A stretch of 64,000 nucleotides of DNA, taken from positions 1-64,000 of the forward strand of contig CANRAD010000001.1 of assembly GCA_947628505.1 (NCBI GenBank), given 5' to 3'. The stretch's first letter is position 1. The number at the start of each line of letters is the position of its first letter. Shown here one piece after another: positions 47,044 through 55,524 of the stretch. Origin of the DNA: an uncultured Clostridia bacterium. Lineage in GTDB: Bacteria > Bacillota > Clostridia > Christensenellales > Borkfalkiaceae. Below the pieces are notes generated by a model. The model saw only the letters and a list, made by a program, of their open reading frames with translations. It searched no databases and was not told the origin of the DNA. The translations under genes and the position numbers were made by a program.

Positions 47044-49698
47044 ATGAAAAAAATATTTCGCGGCATTTTTTGCGGATCGCTTTGCGCCGTAATGGCTTTC
47101 GGTTTTGCCGGTTGCGGCGACGGTGAAGGCGCCGGTGGCGGCGGAGGAGGCGGCGGTGGCGGCGGGAATAATGAAAGCGGCACCTACGTCGTAAATCCCG
47201 AGACGCGCCCTCTCGTGCTTTCGGTAAGCGCTTGCGACGGCAATTTCAGTCCGTTCTATTCAACTTCCGCTTCGGACAGCGAAGTCGTTGCGAATACGCA
47301 GATTGCAATGCTCACTACAAATTCGGACGGCGAGCCCGTATGCGGTCAAAACGAGGCCACTGTTGCCGAGTCATATAAAATTACTTATTACGATGCGCCT
47401 TCGGGTGGCAATATAATTCCCGAGGGCTCGATGGACGGCAGATCGGAATATGAATTTGTCATAAAGAAAGGCATAAAATTCAGTAACGGCAGCGAACTTA
47501 CCATTAAAGACGTGCTGTTCAATTTGTATGTCTATCTCGATCCTATGTATTTTGGTTCGTCTACGATTTATTCTACCGATATTCAGGGGCTTGCGCAATA
47601 CAGAGCGCAGTCAATGGACGCGGACAGCGACTCGGACTACACCGCTCAATTTACGGCGATTGCCATGCAGAGAGTTCAGGATATTCTGGATTATGACGAT
47701 GATCCCGTTTCGAATCCTATTAACGAACAGATAACCGCAGACATTGAAACCGTTAAAAAACTCTTCCGCGAAGAGCTTGAGAGCGATTGGTCGAATAATG
47801 TAGGCACCCTTAGCAGTTATGAAGAGAACTATAGCTTCACGGAAGATTGGGAAGTTTATTATCTGAACGAGGGAATCATTCAGATACAGACTGAACTCGA
47901 TCCCTCAACAGGCTCTTATAAGAGGAAGAAAGACGCAAACGGAAAATATCTTACTACTCTTGACGAAGAGGGTAACCAGCTTGCCCAGGATATCCACGAT
48001 GCAATGAACGATCCGGCAAAAATTGCCGAAGCTCAGGCTCAGAACGGCAATTGCACCGAAGCCGAAGCAAAGGCTTTTATCATGCGTGATTACGCTATAG
48101 ATACTCTGTACGGCAACTATTTCAATGAAGGCGAACCGCTCCCCGGCGCGCTCACGACTATTCTTACTCAGTGGGCTACCGCAGGCACGGCAAGACAGGA
48201 TTTCAAAAACGACGCAATGAGTAGGTACTATGATGGTATTACCCAGAGCGGCGGTCTTGCGGTAAGTTCCGTTTCCGGCATAACAACTTACAAAAACAGC
48301 AACGGCAACGACGTATTGAAAATAGTTGTAAACGGCGTCGATCCCAAAGCTATATGGAACTTCGGCTTCACTGTTGCGCCCATGTATTATTATTCGGGCA
48401 CTTACGGCGGAGTGAACTATATCGAACTTTGCAATCAGACAGATCCTTCGAACAGCAGCGTATCCAACAGATTCGGCGTAAAATTCGGCGATAAGAACTT
48501 CTTCGATACGATTGTCGGTTCAACCGAAAAGAGTAAAAAACCGATGGGGGCCGGCGTATATAAGGCTACGGATTCGAACGGTAGCGATAACTCTTCCGGT
48601 TCGAATTTCCGTACCAACGGTTGGGTTTACTATAAACGCAACGAATATTTCAATACGGTAGGCAGCGGACTTTGCAACGCGAAAATCAAATATATGAGAT
48701 ACAGGGAAGTAAAGGACGACGACCTTATAAACTTCCTCAAAACGAAATCGATAGATTTTGGTTCTCCTCAATGCACGCCGGATAATATAAACGAACTCAA
48801 CGGCATATCGTATCTTTCCACTCAAAGCTATAAGTCGAACGGTTACGGCTATGTCGGCATCAACCCCAAGTATGTACCGGACGTAGCTGTAAGGCGCGCA
48901 ATAATGCGAGCTATGGAGACTACGAAAATAGTAAGCGACTATTACACAACGCAGTATGCCGAGACTATTTATCGCCCCATGTCGAAACTTTCTTTCGCTT
49001 ATCCGAAAGGATGTACGGTTTATGACGGAGGAGTTGATCCTAACGCTACGCTTGCATTCACAAGGGACGGGGATGTAATTGAAGGTTTGCTCAGAAGCGC
49101 CGGATACAGTGATCCCGGCGACGGAGTATGGACTAACGATAAAGGCAATAAGTTGAAATATACTTTCACGATAGCGGGCGAAGAGACAAATCACCCTGCG
49201 GCAACGATGTTCAGAGAAGCCGCGGATTTCCTCAACCAGCACGGCTTTGATATAACCGTTCAGAACGATATACAGGCTTTGCAGAAACTTGCAACGGGCA
49301 AACTTGCCGTTTGGGCGGCTGCTTGGACGCTCGGTATAGATCCGGACCTTTATCAGGTTTATCACAAGGATAGCACTGCAACTTCCGTAAAGAACTGGGG
49401 CTACGACGTAATAGTGGGCAACGAAAACGATTATCCCTACGAGGCTCCGAAGGTTGATACGTTGAGCTCATTGATTATGGAAGCCAGAACGATGAATAAC
49501 GAGGATTCGCGCGCGGCTATATATGAAGACGCTCTCAATATAATTATGGACCTTGCGGTTGAACTGCCCACTTATCAGAGAATGGATCTTGCCGTATACA
49601 ACAACGATGTTCTCAATATTAACAGCCTCAATAAAAACGCCAACGCTTATAACGGCGTGCTCAGCAGATTGTGGGAAGTAGATTACAGAAAAGCATAA
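47044..49698 (+). CDS. oppA: Oligopeptide ABC transporter substrate-binding lipoprotein, enlarged
   Basis: This 884-residue family 5 extracellular binding protein has a lipobox ending FAGC (Cys about 23) and an 11-residue Gly run after it. The N-terminal lobe (VIKKGIKFSNGSELTIKDVLFNL) and the later SBP_bac_5 core (KYVPDVAVRRAIMRAMETTKIV; YTFTIAGEETNHPAATMFREAADFLNQ) are clear. Family members are usually about 540-600 residues; here some 220 extra acidic residues are inserted after the first lobe motif (~185-400). Neighbouring oppBCDF genes identify peptides as the probable ligand. RBS CGGAGG. Confidence 0.88.
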   Translation: MKKIFRGIFCGSLCAVMAFGFAGCGDGEGAGGGGGGGGGGGNNESGTYVVNPETRPLVLSVSACDGNFSPFYSTSASDSEVVANTQIAMLTTNSDGEPVCGQNEATVAESYKITYYDAPSGGNIIPEGSMDGRSEYEFVIKKGIKFSNGSELTIKDVLFNLYVYLDPMYFGSSTIYSTDIQGLAQYRAQSMDADSDSDYTAQFTAIAMQRVQDILDYDDDPVSNPINEQITADIETVKKLFREELESDWSNNVGTLSSYEENYSFTEDWEVYYLNEGIIQIQTELDPSTGSYKRKKDANGKYLTTLDEEGNQLAQDIHDAMNDPAKIAEAQAQNGNCTEAEAKAFIMRDYAIDTLYGNYFNEGEPLPGALTTILTQWATAGTARQDFKNDAMSRYYDGITQSGGLAVSSVSGITTYKNSNGNDVLKIVVNGVDPKAIWNFGFTVAPMYYYSGTYGGVNYIELCNQTDPSNSSVSNRFGVKFGDKNFFDTIVGSTEKSKKPMGAGVYKATDSNGSDNSSGSNFRTNGWVYYKRNEYFNTVGSGLCNAKIKYMRYREVKDDDLINFLKTKSIDFGSPQCTPDNINELNGISYLSTQSYKSNGYGYVGINPKYVPDVAVRRAIMRAMETTKIVSDYYTTQYAETIYRPMSKLSFAYPKGCTVYDGGVDPNATLAFTRDGDVIEGLLRSAGYSDPGDGVWTNDKGNKLKYTFTIAGEETNHPAATMFREAADFLNQHGFDITVQNDIQALQKLATGKLAVWAAAWTLGIDPDLYQVYHKDSTATSVKNWGYDVIVGNENDYPYEAPKVDTLSSLIMEARTMNNEDSRAAIYEDALNIIMDLAVELPTYQRMDLAVYNNDVLNINSLNKNANAYNGVLSRLWEVDYRKA

Positions 49699-49721
49699 AT
49701 ATTAAACCACGGAGCAATTAG

Positions 49722-50738
49722 ATGGTTAAGTACGTAATAAAAAGATTGCTTCAGGCAGTGTTCATTCTGCTGTGCGTTTCGATAATATTGTACGCATTGG
49801 TAAGGGTAATGCCCGTAAACCTTTTGCGCGACAGATATTTTCAAACGCACCAGCAGAGCCCTGCGCAAGAAGAAGAACTCAATAAAATCCTTGCAATGTA
49901 TAATTTGCAGGATTTGAGCACTATGAGTTTCGGCGACGCTTTTGCCAACGTGATTACGGGTTGGTGGAAGTGGCTTACAAGTTTTTTGAGGGGAGATCTC
50001 GGAACTTCTTTCAAATACAACATGAAAGTAGAAGAAAAGATTTTCCAGGATATGGGCGTTTCCTTTATAGTTTCGTTCATATCTCTGATTCTCGAACTCA
50101 TTATCGCCATACCGCTCGGCATCAAGTGCGCATGCAATCAATACGGGAAACTCGACTACACCGTTACGGTATTGACGATGATAGGCATTTCATTCCCGAC
50201 GTTCTTCTTCGGAAGCATAATGATAAAATGGTTTGCCGTCGATCTCGGGTGGTTCGAACCGGGCTCGTTGCTTTCCAATCTTCCGGTTGACGCAACGCCA
50301 TGGCAAGTGTTCTGCGATGAGGCATGGCACTTGGTATTACCTATTTTCGTGTTGGTAATTCTCTCCATAGGTTCTATGATGAGATACACCCGCACGAATA
50401 CGCTCGAAGTGCTCAACGCCGATTACATAAGAACGGCCCGCGCAAAAGGCTTGTCCGAAAATAAGGTTATTTATAAGCACGTTTTCAGAAACACAATGAT
50501 TCCGCTTGTAACAACGCTTGCGGGCGTTCTCCCGGGACTGTTCGGCGGCTCTATGATAATAGAGCAGGTATTCAACCTTCCCGGTATCGGCAACACCGCG
50601 TATCTTGCGATGCGCGAGGGCGACGTGCCGTTTATTATGGGCTATAATATGTTTATTGCCGTGCTTACGGTTTTGGGCATATTGTTAACTGATATTATGT
50701 ACGCAGTGGTAGATCCGCGCGTTAAACTCGGTAAGTAG
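49722..50738 (+). CDS. oppB: Oligopeptide ABC transporter permease OppB
   Basis: This 338-residue inner-membrane subunit has an N-terminal helix (YVIKRLLQAVFILLCVSIILYAL), an external loop and five further helices. The cytoplasmic EAA loop (YIRTARAKGLSENKVIYKHVFRNTMIPLV) that docks the ATPases is present. It follows oppA by 23 bp and has GGAG upstream. Confidence 0.94.
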   Translation: MVKYVIKRLLQAVFILLCVSIILYALVRVMPVNLLRDRYFQTHQQSPAQEEELNKILAMYNLQDLSTMSFGDAFANVITGWWKWLTSFLRGDLGTSFKYNMKVEEKIFQDMGVSFIVSFISLILELIIAIPLGIKCACNQYGKLDYTVTVLTMIGISFPTFFFGSIMIKWFAVDLGWFEPGSLLSNLPVDATPWQVFCDEAWHLVLPIFVLVILSIGSMMRYTRTNTLEVLNADYIRTARAKGLSENKVIYKHVFRNTMIPLVTTLAGVLPGLFGGSMIIEQVFNLPGIGNTAYLAMREGDVPFIMGYNMFIAVLTVLGILLTDIMYAVVDPRVKLGK

Positions 50739-50747
50739 GAGGAAAGT

Positions 50748-51842
50748 ATGGAAGAAGAAGTTATTTCTCCCGAAGAAACGGAAACCTTGCAGACCGAAGT
50801 TGTGCCGGAAACGCCCGCTCCCGAAGAGCCCTCTTCCGATGATTTGCACGGAGAAAATCTCGGGGACAGAGTGAAAGTTCTTTCGCCTATGCGCACGGTT
50901 ATGAAGAGGTTTTTCCGCTCAAAACTGTCCATAGTCGGCCTTGTTATAATAATAGCTTTGTTTTTGATTTCGTTTTTCGGACCGCTGTTCTCGCCTTGGG
51001 GCGAAATGGAGCCCGATAAAACTCCCAAGACCATGGTAACGGCTCAGGAGATACGTTACACCGACGATGAAGGCAATTCGTATTCGGCTTACGATATCCT
51101 TGTGAGCGAGAGCCTTACGAATATCCGCGGAGAAATCAGTTGGCAGCATTGGCTCGGCACTGACGAAAACGGTTACGATGTATTCACGCGCCTTATGTAC
51201 GGCGGCAGAATTTCGCTTACGATAGGATTTATCGTCGTAATTCTGGAAACTATTCTTGGCGTTATTCTGGGAGGTATAGCCGGTTATTTCGGCGGCAAAG
51301 TCGATAACGTGATAATGCGTATAGTCGACGTCCTATATTGCATACCGCAGTTGCCGATAATGCTTATTATATCTGCGATATACGATACTATGGGGCTGAC
51401 AAGCATTATCCGACTATACTATATGATGGGTATTCTGACTTTGATAGGATGGGCCGGCACCGCAAGATTGGTGCGAGGGCAGATTCTATCATTGCGAGAG
51501 CAGGAATTTATGCTTGCGGCAACGGCTTCGGGACTTTCGGCGCGCAAGAAGATTTTCAAGCATCTGATTCCGAACGTAATGCCGCAGCTTATAGTTTCCA
51601 TGACGCTTGGCCTCGGCAGTATCATCTTAACCGAAGCCACTTTGGGTTTCCTCGGAATAGGCGCGCCCATGGGCACGGCTACGTGGGGAGCAATGATAAA
51701 TTATGCGACCAACATGAACTATTTGCAGAATTTCCCCAATTGGTGGATTCCGCCCGGCATATGTATTACGCTTGCGATTCTTGCGTTTAACTTTGTCGGC
51801 GACGGCTTGCGCGACGCGTTCGATCCCAAGATGAAGAGGTAA
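50748..51842 (+). CDS. oppC: Oligopeptide ABC transporter permease OppC
   Basis: This 364-residue permease has an acidic cytoplasmic N-terminal tail of about 45 residues (EEEVISPEETETLQTEVVPE), then the OppC_N helix (SIVGLVIIIALFLISFFGPLF) and the core domain with the EAA loop (FMLAATASGLSARKKIFKHLIPNVMPQLI). The acidic tail is longer than in most OppC proteins. RBS AGGAGG. Partner of OppB. Confidence 0.94.
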   Translation: MEEEVISPEETETLQTEVVPETPAPEEPSSDDLHGENLGDRVKVLSPMRTVMKRFFRSKLSIVGLVIIIALFLISFFGPLFSPWGEMEPDKTPKTMVTAQEIRYTDDEGNSYSAYDILVSESLTNIRGEISWQHWLGTDENGYDVFTRLMYGGRISLTIGFIVVILETILGVILGGIAGYFGGKVDNVIMRIVDVLYCIPQLPIMLIISAIYDTMGLTSIIRLYYMMGILTLIGWAGTARLVRGQILSLREQEFMLAATASGLSARKKIFKHLIPNVMPQLIVSMTLGLGSIILTEATLGFLGIGAPMGTATWGAMINYATNMNYLQNFPNWWIPPGICITLAILAFNFVGDGLRDAFDPKMKR

Positions 51843-51845
51843 ACA

Positions 51846-53225
51846 ATGTCGGATACCAACAACGAAACGAAAAAGGAACTACAAAAAGAAAAGAAGTCCC
51901 ATTATATTACCAGAGCCGAATCCCGCAGAATTGCAAAGGAAAACATAAAGGCGACAAAATTCTACGAGAAGCGCAAAAAGCGCAAAGTCGTAGAAAGCGA
52001 ATATGTTACCGAAATGAAGGATCCGCAAAACGTTGTGGAGTTCGACGATTTGCATACATATTTCTTTACCGACGCAGGCGTAGTAAAAGCTGTAAACGGG
52101 GTAACTTTTTCCATTCCCGAGGGCTCAACAGTAGGCGTCGTCGGCGAGAGCGGTTGCGGCAAAAGCGTAACTTCGCTTTCGCTCATGCAACTTGTGCAAG
52201 GACCGGTGGGGCAGATTGTAGATGGTTCTATACGTTTTAAATCTTACGATTATAAGCGCGACGCTCATGGCCGCAAGATTCCCGTTTATAAAAAGGAAAA
52301 GGACGAAAACGGCGAAGAAAAAGTTGTTCTCAATAAGTATGGGAAGCCGATAATAGAGAAAAATTCCCTCGGCGGAAATCTCTATGAAATGGAAGAGAAA
52401 GTTGTCGATATAGCAAAGATGCCCACAGAGGCCATGCGCGCCATTCGCGGCAGAGAAATAGCGATGATTTTCCAGGAACCCATGACGTCGCTCAATCCCG
52501 TATTCACGATAGGAAATCAGCTCAACGAAGTCGCTTTTCTGCACATTGAAGGCATTTCCAAAGCAAAGGCCAAAGAGCGCAGTATCGAAATGTTGTCGCT
52601 TGTCGGTATGGCGGATTCGGAGGGAGTGTATAAAAAATACCCTCACGAACTTTCCGGCGGTATGCGCCAAAGAGTTATGATTGCCATGGCTCTTTTGTGC
52701 AATCCTAAACTGATAATCGCCGACGAACCCACAACGGCGCTTGACGTTACGATACAGGCGCAGATTCTTGATTTGCTCAGAAATATAAAGCAGAAAATCA
52801 ACGGCAGCATAATGTTGATTACGCACGATTTGGGCGTGGTAGCCGAGATGGCGGACTACGTAGTGGTTATGTATGCCGGAAAGATAATAGAAATGGGCAC
52901 TGCCGAAGATATTTTCGATCATCCGCTGCATCCTTACACGATAGGTTTGCAGAAAAGCAAACCCACTGTAGAGGGCGAAGTGGAATCGCTTTATAATATC
53001 CCCGGCTTTGTTCCCAATCCCATAGATATGCCGGATTATTGCTATTTCCGCGACAGATGCGAAATGTGCAAAAAGGAATGTGCCGGAGAATATCCCAAAC
53101 TTGTCAAAGTTTCGAGTACGCACAGTGTTTCATGTTATCTTTATAATGAGGGAGAATTTGATAAGAAGGAGGTAAAGTCAAGTGCAGGCAGAAAACGCAG
53201 AACAACAAAACGCGCTTCCGAATGA
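51846..53225 (+). CDS. oppD: Oligopeptide ABC transporter ATPase OppD, with insert
   Basis: This 459-residue ATPase has Walker A GESGCGKS, Q-loop IFQEPMTSL, signature LSGGMRQRVMIAMAL, Walker B LIIADEPTTALD and the C-terminal cysteine cluster (CYFRDRCEMCKKEC) of oligopeptide ATPases. It is about 110 residues longer than typical OppD. There is a basic N-terminal extension (~1-60) and a ~65-residue lysine-rich insert between Walker A and the Q-loop (GRKIPVYKKEKDENGEEKV region). Its stop lies 44 bp inside oppF. Confidence 0.93.
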   Translation: MSDTNNETKKELQKEKKSHYITRAESRRIAKENIKATKFYEKRKKRKVVESEYVTEMKDPQNVVEFDDLHTYFFTDAGVVKAVNGVTFSIPEGSTVGVVGESGCGKSVTSLSLMQLVQGPVGQIVDGSIRFKSYDYKRDAHGRKIPVYKKEKDENGEEKVVLNKYGKPIIEKNSLGGNLYEMEEKVVDIAKMPTEAMRAIRGREIAMIFQEPMTSLNPVFTIGNQLNEVAFLHIEGISKAKAKERSIEMLSLVGMADSEGVYKKYPHELSGGMRQRVMIAMALLCNPKLIIADEPTTALDVTIQAQILDLLRNIKQKINGSIMLITHDLGVVAEMADYVVVMYAGKIIEMGTAEDIFDHPLHPYTIGLQKSKPTVEGEVESLYNIPGFVPNPIDMPDYCYFRDRCEMCKKECAGEYPKLVKVSSTHSVSCYLYNEGEFDKKEVKSSAGRKRRTTKRASE

Positions 53226-54453
53226 CGTTGTCGAAGAAAAAACGGACGTCGCCGCACCGACTCCCGCAGAAGAAACTGCGGAAGAGTTAAACGCGCCTCT
53301 TCTTGAAGTCAAGAACTTAAAGAAATATTTTGTCGTGGATAAAACCCTTTTGGGCAAGCCGTGTGCCTTTTTAAAAGCTGTGGACGGGGTGTCGTTTAAA
53401 CTTGAAAGAGGTAAAACGTTGGGAATAGTCGGCGAAAGCGGCTGCGGCAAAACTACTATGGGCAGAACCATATTGCGCCTTTACGATATAACCGACGGCG
53501 AAATATGGTTTAAAGGCAGAGAAGTTTCCAGACTCAAACCTCGCGAATTCAATAAATTGCGCCCTCATATGCAAATGATCTTTCAGGATCCTTATGCAAG
53601 CCTTTCACCCAGATTGACGGTAGGCGAGATAATCGGCGAGGCGGCGCTTGAACACGGAATAGTCGATAAAGCGCATTACAGAGAATATATCCTTCAAATT
53701 ATGAAGATGTGCGGGTTACAGCCTCATTATTTCGAGAGATATCCGCACGAATTTTCGGGCGGCCAGCGCCAGAGGATATGCATCGCCCGTGCGCTTGCGC
53801 TTAAACCCGAGCTTGTAATATGCGACGAACCCGTTTCCGCGCTTGACGTTTCCATTCAGGCTCAGATTATAAATATGCTCAAAGACTTGCAAAAATCATT
53901 GCAGTTGACCTATGTGTTTATATCCCATGATTTGTCGGTCGTAAAGCATATATCCGATTCCGTCGGCGTAATGTATTTGGGAAGTATGGTTGAGTACGGC
54001 GTTAAATCCGATATTTTCGAGCATACCCTTCATCCATACACAAAGGCGCTTTTTTCCGCTGTTCCGGTGCCCAATCCGCACGTAAAAATGAACAGGATTA
54101 TCTTAAAAGGCGATATTCCTTCGCCCGTTAATCCTCCGGCGGGTTGTAAATTCCATACGCGTTGCGAATATTGCATGGACATATGCGAGGATATTCCGCC
54201 GGAATACAGAGAAGTGGAAGAAGGTCATTATTGCGCTTGCCATCTGTATAACTCTCCCGAGGACAATTTGAAATATAAAGAGCAGATGGAAGAGTTGTTG
54301 CGTAAAAAGCGCGAAGAAGATCAGAAGAAACTTGAAAAATCTTTGAAATACAGGTTATTCAAAGCAGATAAAAAGAAAGAATCGGCGCCCGACGAAAACA
54401 AAGCGGAAGCCGAATCCCCGAAAGAGGAAAAAAATGGCGAAGAGGAAGCCTGA
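53182..54453 (+). CDS. oppF: Oligopeptide ABC transporter ATPase OppF
   Basis: This 423-residue ATPase has Walker A GESGCGKT, Q-loop IFQDPYASL, signature FSGGQRQRICIARAL, Walker B LVICDEPVSALD and a C-terminal cysteine cluster (CKFHTRCEYCMDIC). A charged Lys/Glu tail of about 60 residues extends past the family domain. Translation starts at GTG 53182 behind AGAAGGAGGT, overlapping oppD by 44 bp. It pairs with OppD to power OppBC. Confidence 0.94.
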   Translation: MQAENAEQQNALPNDVVEEKTDVAAPTPAEETAEELNAPLLEVKNLKKYFVVDKTLLGKPCAFLKAVDGVSFKLERGKTLGIVGESGCGKTTMGRTILRLYDITDGEIWFKGREVSRLKPREFNKLRPHMQMIFQDPYASLSPRLTVGEIIGEAALEHGIVDKAHYREYILQIMKMCGLQPHYFERYPHEFSGGQRQRICIARALALKPELVICDEPVSALDVSIQAQIINMLKDLQKSLQLTYVFISHDLSVVKHISDSVGVMYLGSMVEYGVKSDIFEHTLHPYTKALFSAVPVPNPHVKMNRIILKGDIPSPVNPPAGCKFHTRCEYCMDICEDIPPEYREVEEGHYCACHLYNSPEDNLKYKEQMEELLRKKREEDQKKLEKSLKYRLFKADKKKESAPDENKAEAESPKEEKNGEEEA

Positions 54454-54685
54454 GGACGATCTCGATACCGAAACTACTTTTGCCAATATGAACGTCGAGG
54501 GTTTCCGTTGGTATGATCCGCACAAGAAACCTAAAAACGAAAAAACCAAAAAGCAAAAAGTATCAAAGAAAGAATATAGAGCTATGGTTAAAGGCGCTTT
54601 TCTCGCAATGTTTCCTTTCATTGTCGGCGCCGTAATCATTATGGGTATTCTGTTTCTGTTGTGTTGGGTTTGGTTGGGAAGTTGA
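54434..54685 (+). CDS. Small single-pass membrane protein
   Basis: This 83-residue protein has a charged N-terminal half rich in Lys and Asp (about 1-50) and one C-terminal transmembrane helix (about 54-80; FLAMFPFIVGAVIIMGILFLLCWVW). It overlaps the oppF end by 20 bp and has GAGG upstream, so it belongs to the operon. I recognise no family. The topology would put the charged part in the cytoplasm, where it could contact OppD/OppF, but this is conjecture. Confidence 0.75.
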   Translation: MAKRKPEDDLDTETTFANMNVEGFRWYDPHKKPKNEKTKKQKVSKKEYRAMVKGAFLAMFPFIVGAVIIMGILFLLCWVWLGS

Positions 54686-54699
54686 ATGAATAATATGTA

Positions 54700-54733
54700 G
54701 AGGTCTGCGCATTTGAAGCGCAGACCTCGTTTT
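54700..54733. terminator. Terminator ending the 20-kb operon
   Basis: GAGGTCTGCGC (54700-54710) pairs perfectly with GCGCAGACCTC (54718-54728) over a 7-nt loop, followed by GTTTT. It is the first strong terminator after the promoter at 33988. Confidence 0.9.
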
Positions 54734-54739
54734 ATAAGC

Positions 54740-54779
54740 GCGCTGTGCCCGCAATCAATTTTGATTGCGGGCACAGCGC
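54740..54779. repeat. 19-bp perfect inverted repeat
   Basis: Bases 54740-54758 are the exact reverse complement of 54761-54779, with a 2-bp centre (core GTGCCCGCAATC/GATTGCGGGCAC). It lies 7 bp after another terminator stem and no T tract follows on either strand. It could back up termination between the converging genes or be a remnant of a mobile or REP-like element. Confidence 0.75.
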
Positions 54780-54805
54780 TTGATTTAATATCGATTTTCA
54801 ATAAG

Positions 54806-55138
54806 TCAATAGTAGTAATACGGTGCGATTTCAACAATGTATGATGCAAATCCTACGAAAGCTATTATCAAAACTATATCGAGAATGATGGCTAACCAGC
54901 TTATAATAATTCATGCGAGCGCAAACCCCTCTCCGTCGAGATTCTCTTTGCGGCACTTTTTACGCGCTATAATACTGCAAATAAGGCCGGCAATGGAAAA
55001 AAAGAACGAAAGTATAAATCCCACAACAGCCAGCGAGCATGTCTGCTTCTTTTTCTCGATTTCTTTTATTTGCACTCCGCAATAAGGGCAAATCACGGCA
55101 TTATCGCCGACTTCTCTTCCGCAATTTTTGCAAAACAT
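54806..55138 (-). pseudogene. Zinc-ribbon membrane protein interrupted by in-frame TGA
   Basis: From ATG 55138 (RBS AGGAG) the frame encodes a zinc ribbon CKNCGREVGDNAVICPYCG, then a hydrophobic helix (SLAVVGFILSFFFSIAGLICSI) and a short linker ending DGEGFALA. It then stops at TGA (54911-54913) after 75 codons. The same frame continues for 34 codons as a second hydrophobic helix (IIISWLAIILDIVLIIAFVG) to the stop at 54806. Related zinc-ribbon/DUF4190-like proteins have two helices joined by ALAG-type sequence, so TGA probably replaces GGA (Gly). It is module 2's target, divergent from an XRE regulator. Confidence 0.72.
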
Positions 55139-55168
55139 ATGAAATTTTCTCCTTTGCATTCTGTGCAT

Positions 55169-55221
55169 ATTATATTCCCATTATAATGGGGAGTCAAGTA
55201 TTTTTCCCATTAATATGGGAA
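55169..55221 (-). promoter_or_regulatory. Promoter with two palindromic operators (module 2)
   Basis: The reverse-strand promoter TTGACT (55192-55197) and TATAAT (55169-55174) has a 17-bp spacer (55175-55191) that is the near-perfect palindrome TTCCCATTATAATGGGG. A second copy, TTCCCATTAATATGGGAA, is at 55204-55221 close to the start of the divergent regulator gene. Centres are about 30 bp apart. Confidence 0.82.
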
Positions 55222-55230
55222 AATATTAGT

Positions 55231-55434
55231 ATGAAGGAATTCGGAGAACGCTTGCGCGCATTGCGTCTTGAAAAGGGGATGGGACAAATACAGCTTGCAA
55301 AAGAGCTTGAAGTCGGTAAATCTGTTATAAGTTTGTGGGAGCTCGGGAAATGCGAACCTACTCTTTCCAAGCTCGTTGCGATTTCGAAATTTTTCGGAGT
55401 TACGATAGATTATCTCGTAGGACTTGAAGACTGA
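55231..55434 (+). CDS. XRE-family transcriptional regulator (module 2)
   Basis: This 67-residue minimal Cro/CI helix-turn-helix protein (GQIQLAKELEVGKSVISLWEL as the HTH; PTLSKLVAISKFFGVTIDYLVG after it) closely resembles the module 1 regulator except in the recognition helix. The upstream frame is open, but ATG 55231 gives the family length. Only a weak GGGA lies upstream, inside the second operator, so operator binding could also hinder its own expression. A hairpin follows 5 bp after the stop. Confidence 0.85.
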   Translation: MKEFGERLRALRLEKGMGQIQLAKELEVGKSVISLWELGKCEPTLSKLVAISKFFGVTIDYLVGLED

Positions 55435-55438
55435 AAAG

Positions 55439-55463
55439 CGCCCGCGGCATATTGCCGCGGGCG
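55439..55463 (+). terminator. Hairpin after the module 2 regulator
   Basis: CGCCCGCGGCA (55439-55449) pairs with TGCCGCGGGCG (55453-55463) over a 3-nt loop. The following TCTGTTT is a weak T tract. It may also contribute to ending pyk from the other side. Confidence 0.7.
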
Positions 55464-55524
55464 TCTGTTTGAATTATCTGTTTTGATTTGTATCGTGCAA
55501 TTAAACTGCGGTCGGGCGTTACGG

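Noticed and set aside
54911-54913. TGA read as glycine (SR1/Gracilibacteria-type code)
   Set aside because: TGA ends many well-defined genes in this window at the expected family length, so recoding across the genome is excluded.
54837-55085. 82-codon forward open frame
   Set aside because: It is antisense to the zinc-ribbon gene, whose CxxC pairs and helices are convincing.
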